From NCBI RefSeq assembly GCF_900111815.1, contig NZ_LT630004.1, positions 1,091,671 to 1,155,670 on the forward strand: a stretch of DNA of 64,000 nt, read 5' to 3'. Positions 59,776 to 64,000 of this stretch are shown here, piece after piece. A program made the position numbers and the translations under genes. Under the pieces are notes generated by a model. The model saw only the letters and a list, made by a program, of their open reading frames with translations, had not been told where the DNA came from and did no database searches. The DNA is from Bacillus massilinigeriensis. Lineage in GTDB: Bacteria > Bacillota > Bacilli > Bacillales > Cytobacillaceae. The stretch's first letter is position 1, and the number at the start of each line of letters is the position of its first letter.

Positions 59776-59894
59776 CATGCAGCGACAAAAGAGGAGTTGA
59801 AACTTTTCTCTTTACATAACGTATGTTAAAGTGCAATATAGAAAAGCGAAAGCGCCGTCATGATGGCGCCACGAAAAGTAATGGAGGCACGAAA

Positions 59895-61202
59895 ATGACA
59901 GAAACGATGGTAACGGTTGTAGGCGCTGGCCTTGCTGGAAGTGAAGCTGCCTGGCAACTGGCAAATAGAGGTGTAAAGGTAAAACTTTATGAGATGAGGC
60001 CAGTAAAACAAACACCGGCACATCACACGGATAAATTTGCTGAGCTGGTCTGCAGCAATTCACTAAGGGCTAACACGCTAACAAATGCAGTTGGTGTATT
60101 AAAGGAAGAAATGCGGAAACTTAACTCGGTTATTATTGGAGCAGCAGATGCATGCGCAGTTCCTGCCGGAGGAGCTTTAGCAGTGGACAGGCATGAGTTT
60201 GCCGCAAGAGTAACAAGCATGGTAAAAGAGCATCCAAATGTCACTGTTGTTAATGAAGAAATTACGGAAATACCGGAAGGAACTGCTGTCATTGCTACCG
60301 GTCCGCTCACAAGTGAAAGACTTGGAAGCAGGCTAAAGGAATTGACTGGGGAGGAGTACCTCTACTTCTATGATGCCGCTGCTCCAATTATTGAGAAAGA
60401 CAGTATAGATAGGGAGAAGGTTTATCTCAAATCTAGATATGATAAAGGAGAAGCTGCGTATCTTAACTGTCCGATGACGGAGGAAGAATTTGATCGATTT
60501 TACGAAGCGTTGCTTGCTGCTGAAACAGTCCCTCTAAAGGAATTTGAAAAAGAGATTTTCTTTGAAGGCTGCATGCCGATAGAAGTTATGGCAGGCAGAG
60601 GGAAAAAAACAATGCTTTTTGGCCCCATGAAACCTGTAGGTTTGGAAGATCCAAAAACAGGAAAACGGCCGTATGCGGTGGTGCAGCTGAGACAGGATGA
60701 TGCAGCAGGAACGCTTTACAATATTGTTGGTTTTCAGACACATCTTAAATGGGGGCCGCAAAAAGAAGTAATCAGGTTGATACCTGGGCTGGAAAATGTA
60801 GAAATCGTTCGCTATGGTGTTATGCATCGAAATACTTTCATCAATTCCCCAAAAGTTCTAAAAGCAACATACCAGTTTAAAGATAGAAGTGATTTATTTT
60901 TTGCAGGACAGATGACGGGTGTGGAAGGCTATGTGGAGTCTGCTGCAAGCGGGCTGATTGCCGGAATAAATGCTGCTAGGCTTGCATTAGGAAAACACCC
61001 TGTGGAATTTCCTTTTGAAACAGCGATGGGAAGTATGGCTAGGTACATTACCACAACCAACGCTAAAAATTTTCAGCCGATGAATGCAAACTTTGGTCTT
61101 TTTCCTGATTTGCCGGTTAAGATTAGGGGTAAGCAAGAAAGAAATGAGCAACATGCAACAAGAGCATTAGAAACAATTCAGAACTTTGTGAAAAATTTGT
61201 AA
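59895..61202 (+). CDS. trmFO: Methylenetetrahydrofolate-tRNA uracil-54 methyltransferase
   Basis: Makes ribothymidine at position 54 of tRNA with folate and FAD, in place of the SAM-dependent TrmA of enterobacteria. It has 435 residues. The FAD motif GAGLAG is at 10-15, the cysteine C53 in ELVCSNSLR has been assigned a catalytic role in the family, and [15 protein letters not shown] is conserved. ATG 59895 follows GGAGG. The earlier in-frame ATG at 59823 would put a hairpin inside the coding region and is not used. Formerly gid. Confidence 0.96.
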   Translation: MTETMVTVVGAGLAGSEAAWQLANRGVKVKLYEMRPVKQTPAHHTDKFAELVCSNSLRANTLTNAVGVLKEEMRKLNSVIIGAADACAVPAGGALAVDRHEFAARVTSMVKEHPNVTVVNEEITEIPEGTAVIATGPLTSERLGSRLKELTGEEYLYFYDAAAPIIEKDSIDREKVYLKSRYDKGEAAYLNCPMTEEEFDRFYEALLAAETVPLKEFEKEIFFEGCMPIEVMAGRGKKTMLFGPMKPVGLEDPKTGKRPYAVVQLRQDDAAGTLYNIVGFQTHLKWGPQKEVIRLIPGLENVEIVRYGVMHRNTFINSPKVLKATYQFKDRSDLFFAGQMTGVEGYVESAASGLIAGINAARLALGKHPVEFPFETAMGSMARYITTTNAKNFQPMNANFGLFPDLPVKIRGKQERNEQHATRALETIQNFVKNL

Positions 61203-61208
61203 ATAGTG

Positions 61209-61237
61209 TTGCGAGAGCTGCTTTAATATGATACTAT
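61209..61237 (+). promoter_or_regulatory. Possible promoter of xerC
   Basis: TTGCGA (61209-61214), a 17-base spacer and TACTAT (61232-61237) lie between trmFO and xerC. Transcripts starting near 61244 could not use the ATG at 61228, which supports the TTG start of xerC. Confidence 0.5.
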
Positions 61238-61263
61238 TTAGTAGCCCTTGTGAGGTGAGCGAT

Positions 61264-62166
61264 TTGAAAGCAGATGTGAACAATTTTTTAACTTTATTTA
61301 TTGAATATTTACAAATAGAAAAAAACTATTCACAATATACAGTTGAGCATTATCATCATGATATTAGTGACTTTTTTTTGTTCATGTCTGAACAAGCAAT
61401 TCCCGGGATTGCAGACGTTAGGTTCCAAGACGTCCGGATATACCTGACAAAACTCTACGAAAACCGGCTCTCAAGAAAGTCTGTTGCGAGAAAGGTTTCC
61501 TGTTTGCGTACTTTTTATAAGTTTCTTCTCCGGGAGAACTTAGCACAGGAAAACCCTTTTTCGCTTATATCCATCCCCAAATCTGAAAAGAGACTGCCGG
61601 GTTTCTTTTATGAAGAAGAGCTGCAATTAGTATTTGAGGCATGCGAAACTGACACGCCACTAGGGATAAGAAACCTTGCCATTCTTGAAATTCTTTATGG
61701 TACAGGGATGCGTGTTGGGGAGTGTGTGAATGTCCGAGTAACGGATATTGATTTTCACATGTCAACGGTACTTGTTCACGGCAAGCGAAATAAAGAGCGA
61801 TATATACCTTTCGGCGAATATGCCCATCAAGCCCTCGAACAATACATAGCAACAGCAAGGTGCGAGCTTCTGAAAGGGAAGCAGGATCATGGCATGCTAT
61901 TCGTCAACCATAGGGGTGGGCCGCTGACGGACAGGGGCGTACGTGAAGTTTTAAACAAGCTTATGGAAAAGTCGGCAATTAACGGAAAAATCCACCCACA
62001 TAAGCTTAGGCACAGCTTTGCAACCCATCTGCTTAACAATGGAGCGGATATGAGGACCGTTCAGGAACTACTTGGACATTCCTTTTTATCTTCGACTCAA
62101 GTTTATACGCATGTGACCAATGAACATTTGCGGAACACTTATCGATCCCATCATCCCAGGGCTTAG
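61264..62166 (+). CDS. xerC: Tyrosine recombinase XerC (CodV)
   Basis: With its partner recombinase resolves chromosome dimers at dif. It has 300 residues. The N-terminal SAM-like core-binding domain carries [19 protein letters not shown]. The catalytic residues are R150 (GTGMRVGE), H246 and R249 (HKLRHS), H272 (LLGHS) and Y281 (QVYTHV). The TTG at 61264 behind GAGGTGAG is chosen because it fits the start of the B. subtilis protein; ATG 61228 would add 12 unusual residues. It lies before hslVU as in the B. subtilis codV-clpQ-clpY-codY operon. Confidence 0.94.
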   Translation: MKADVNNFLTLFIEYLQIEKNYSQYTVEHYHHDISDFFLFMSEQAIPGIADVRFQDVRIYLTKLYENRLSRKSVARKVSCLRTFYKFLLRENLAQENPFSLISIPKSEKRLPGFFYEEELQLVFEACETDTPLGIRNLAILEILYGTGMRVGECVNVRVTDIDFHMSTVLVHGKRNKERYIPFGEYAHQALEQYIATARCELLKGKQDHGMLFVNHRGGPLTDRGVREVLNKLMEKSAINGKIHPHKLRHSFATHLLNNGADMRTVQELLGHSFLSSTQVYTHVTNEHLRNTYRSHHPRA

Positions 62167-62189
62167 TCTCCAAAGGAGGTAATTTCTCA

Positions 62190-62732
62190 ATGTCGCAATT
62201 TCACGCAACGACGATATTTGCTGTACGCCATAATGGTGAATATGCAATGGCGGGTGATGGCCAAGTCACATTTGGCAATGCCGTAGTGATGAAACATACT
62301 GCTCGGAAGGTTAGAAAGCTGTTTAATGGAAAAGTTATCGCAGGATTTGCCGGTTCGGTCGCAGATGCCTTTACCTTATTTGAGATGTTTGAAGGGAAGC
62401 TTGAGGAATATAACGGCAACCTTCAAAGGGCAGCAGTGGAGCTTGCCAAACAATGGCGAAGCGACAAAATGTTAAGGCAGCTTGAAGCCATGCTCATTGT
62501 AATGGATAAGGAAGATATGCTTCTTGTTTCCGGTACAGGTGAAGTCATTGAACCAGACGACGGTATCCTGTCGATTGGCTCAGGAGGCAATTATGCTCTA
62601 TCTGCCGGACGGGCTTTGAAGGAATTTTCGGGGAACAACCTTTCTGCAAGGGAAATAGCAGGTGCTGCGTTGAAAATAGCAGCGGATATTTGCGTTTATA
62701 CCAACTCAAACATCATTGTGGAAGAACTTTAA
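62190..62732 (+). CDS. hslV: ATP-dependent protease subunit HslV (ClpQ)
   Basis: Proteolytic core of the HslUV (ClpQY) protease, a two-ring relative of the proteasome beta subunit. It has 180 residues. [10 protein letters not shown] shows the Bacillus type, where the mature protein starts with serine ahead of TTIF and the N-terminal Ser is the nucleophile, in place of the usual Thr. GDGQVTFG and [15 protein letters not shown] are conserved. AAAGGAGG is the ribosome site. hslU follows after 24 bases. Confidence 0.96.
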   Translation: MSQFHATTIFAVRHNGEYAMAGDGQVTFGNAVVMKHTARKVRKLFNGKVIAGFAGSVADAFTLFEMFEGKLEEYNGNLQRAAVELAKQWRSDKMLRQLEAMLIVMDKEDMLLVSGTGEVIEPDDGILSIGSGGNYALSAGRALKEFSGNNLSAREIAGAALKIAADICVYTNSNIIVEEL

Positions 62733-62756
62733 CTTTAAATGGGGGGCTATTTTTGA

Positions 62757-64000
62757 ATGAAAGACAATAGCAGCTTGACTCCAAGGCAAATCGTTGAGCG
62801 TCTCGATCAATATATCATCGGGCAAAAGGAAGCGAAAAAAGCGGTTGCGGTAGCTTTAAGGAATCGTTACAGGAGAAGCCTTCTTCCGGAAAAATTAAAG
62901 GATGAAGTTATCCCGAAAAATATCCTGATGATTGGACCGACAGGCGTGGGCAAAACAGAAATTGCAAGAAGGATAGCAAAGCTGGTCAAGGCGCCTTTTG
63001 TTAAAGTGGAAGCCACAAAGTTTACGGAAGTAGGTTATGTTGGGCGAGATGTTGAATCTATGGTCCGCGATTTAACAGAAACTTCTATCCGAATTGTCAA
63101 AGAAGAAAAAATGGTGGAAGTAAAGGATCGAGCCGAAGAAAATGCAAACCAGCGTTTGGTAGAACTGCTTGTCCCGTCATTAAAGAAGCAGTCATTCAAA
63201 AACCCGCTTGATATGCTATTCGGGGGGAATGGGCAGCAGCAACAAGAAACACCGCCTCAAGAAGAAAGTGGGATTGCTGAAAAGCGAACTGCTATTTCAC
63301 GCAAGCTTGCAGCAGGTGAGCTTGAAAATGAAATGATCACGATTGAAGTGGAAGAACAGGCTCCTTCGATGTTCGATATGCTACAAGGATCAGGCATGGA
63401 GCAAATGGGGATGAACATGCAGGATGCGCTAGGTGGCTTAATGCCGAAGAAGCGAAAGAAACGAAAGCTGAAAGTGAAAGAAGCTAGAAAAGTGCTTGCA
63501 ATGGAAGAAGCACAAAAGCTGATCGACATGGACGAAGTCTCCCAGGAAGCGGTTTATCGAGCAGAGCAGGCAGGTATTATTTTCATTGATGAAATTGATA
63601 AAATCGCAAGCAAGAATTCGGGCGGGTCTTCTGCTGATGTTTCCCGAGAAGGAGTACAGCGTGATATCCTTCCTGTTGTGGAAGGTTCTACTGTTGTTAC
63701 AAAATATGGACCTGTTAAAACAGATCATATTTTGTTTATTGCTGCAGGTGCTTTTCATATTGCTAAGCCATCGGATTTAATTCCAGAGCTTCAAGGCCGT
63801 TTTCCAATCAGGGTTGAACTGACAAAGCTTACTGTCGAGGATTTTTACAGAATTCTCGTTGAACCTGATAATGCCTTAACGAAACAATATGAAGCATTAT
63901 TGGAAACGGAAGGTATACAAATTGAATTTTCTGACGAAGCTATTCGTAAGATTGCCGAAGTTGCTTATGAGGTGAATCAAAACACGGATAATATTGGGGC
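62757..64000 (+). CDS. hslU: ATPase subunit HslU (ClpY), N-terminal part, cut by the window end
   Basis: AAA+ unfoldase that feeds substrates to HslV. The frame is open from ATG 62757 to the end of the window (414 full codons of about 465). It reads [19 protein letters not shown] at the start, with Walker [10 protein letters not shown] (60-68, K66). [15 protein letters not shown] precedes the variable I domain (about 110-240), rich in Q, M and K. Walker [12 protein letters not shown] is near 274. GGGGGG at 62741-62746 is the ribosome site. codY would be expected downstream. Confidence 0.95.
   Translation, partial: MKDNSSLTPRQIVERLDQYIIGQKEAKKAVAVALRNRYRRSLLPEKLKDEVIPKNILMIGPTGVGKTEIARRIAKLVKAPFVKVEATKFTEVGYVGRDVESMVRDLTETSIRIVKEEKMVEVKDRAEENANQRLVELLVPSLKKQSFKNPLDMLFGGNGQQQQETPPQEESGIAEKRTAISRKLAAGELENEMITIEVEEQAPSMFDMLQGSGMEQMGMNMQDALGGLMPKKRKKRKLKVKEARKVLAMEEAQKLIDMDEVSQEAVYRAEQAGIIFIDEIDKIASKNSGGSSADVSREGVQRDILPVVEGSTVVTKYGPVKTDHILFIAAGAFHIAKPSDLIPELQGRFPIRVELTKLTVEDFYRILVEPDNALTKQYEALLETEGIQIEFSDEAIRKIAEVAYEVNQNTDNIG

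Overview
This window is a conserved chromosomal segment of a low-to-moderate GC, endospore-forming, Bacillus-like bacterium (family Bacillaceae). I base that on the gene order from the pyr operon through rqcH, priA-def-fmt, prpC-prkC, fapR-plsX-fabDG-acpP, rnc-smc-ftsY, ffh-rpsP-trmD-rplS, sucCD-dprA-topA-trmFO-xerC to hslVU, which follows the Bacillus subtilis order closely. The sporulation gene spoVM, the matrix regulator remA, strong AGGAGG-type ribosome sites and frequent GTG/TTG starts (pyrF, def, fakA, recG, fapR, smc, ftsY, ylqD, sucD, dprA, xerC) agree. Nearly everything is on the + strand; only rqcH and rpmB are on the - strand.

Layout. 1-10294: pyrimidine operon (end of pyrP, then pyrB-C-AA-AB-K-D-F-E), with a PyrR attenuator between pyrP and pyrB. 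10350-11180: a small AT-rich pair, an XRE repressor and a membrane protein, behind a 40-base palindrome. 11250-15770: rqcH and a divergent Ca2+ P-type ATPase. 15858-29935: nucleotide, CoA, replication-restart, formylation, RNA-modification, Ser/Thr phosphatase/kinase and ribosome-GTPase genes in a tightly packed series, ending in rpe and thiN. 30714-33453: spoVM, rpmB, an Asp23-family protein and fakA. 33608-33715: a 35-codon remnant that looks like the two ends of the L-serine dehydratase genes sdaAB and sdaAA fused by a deletion. 33708-40430: recG, the FapR-controlled fatty-acid genes, acpP and rnc. 40447-49702: chromosome condensation and protein targeting (smc, ftsY, ylxM, ffh), then ribosomal proteins and RNA maturation. 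49862-54188: signal peptidase, rbgA, rnhB and the paired ylqG/ylqH genes. 54364-64000: sucCD, dprA, topA, trmFO, xerC, hslV and the beginning of hslU.

No phage, insertion sequence, CRISPR array, tRNA or rRNA is visible. I see no clear new multi-gene system. The best leads are the sda deletion scar that now sits in front of recG, the detached FliK-like/FlhB-like pair (ylqG/ylqH), the palindrome-controlled XRE/membrane-protein island, and a cre-like site on the sucCD promoter. Family assignments come from recognising the protein sequences, not from a database search.
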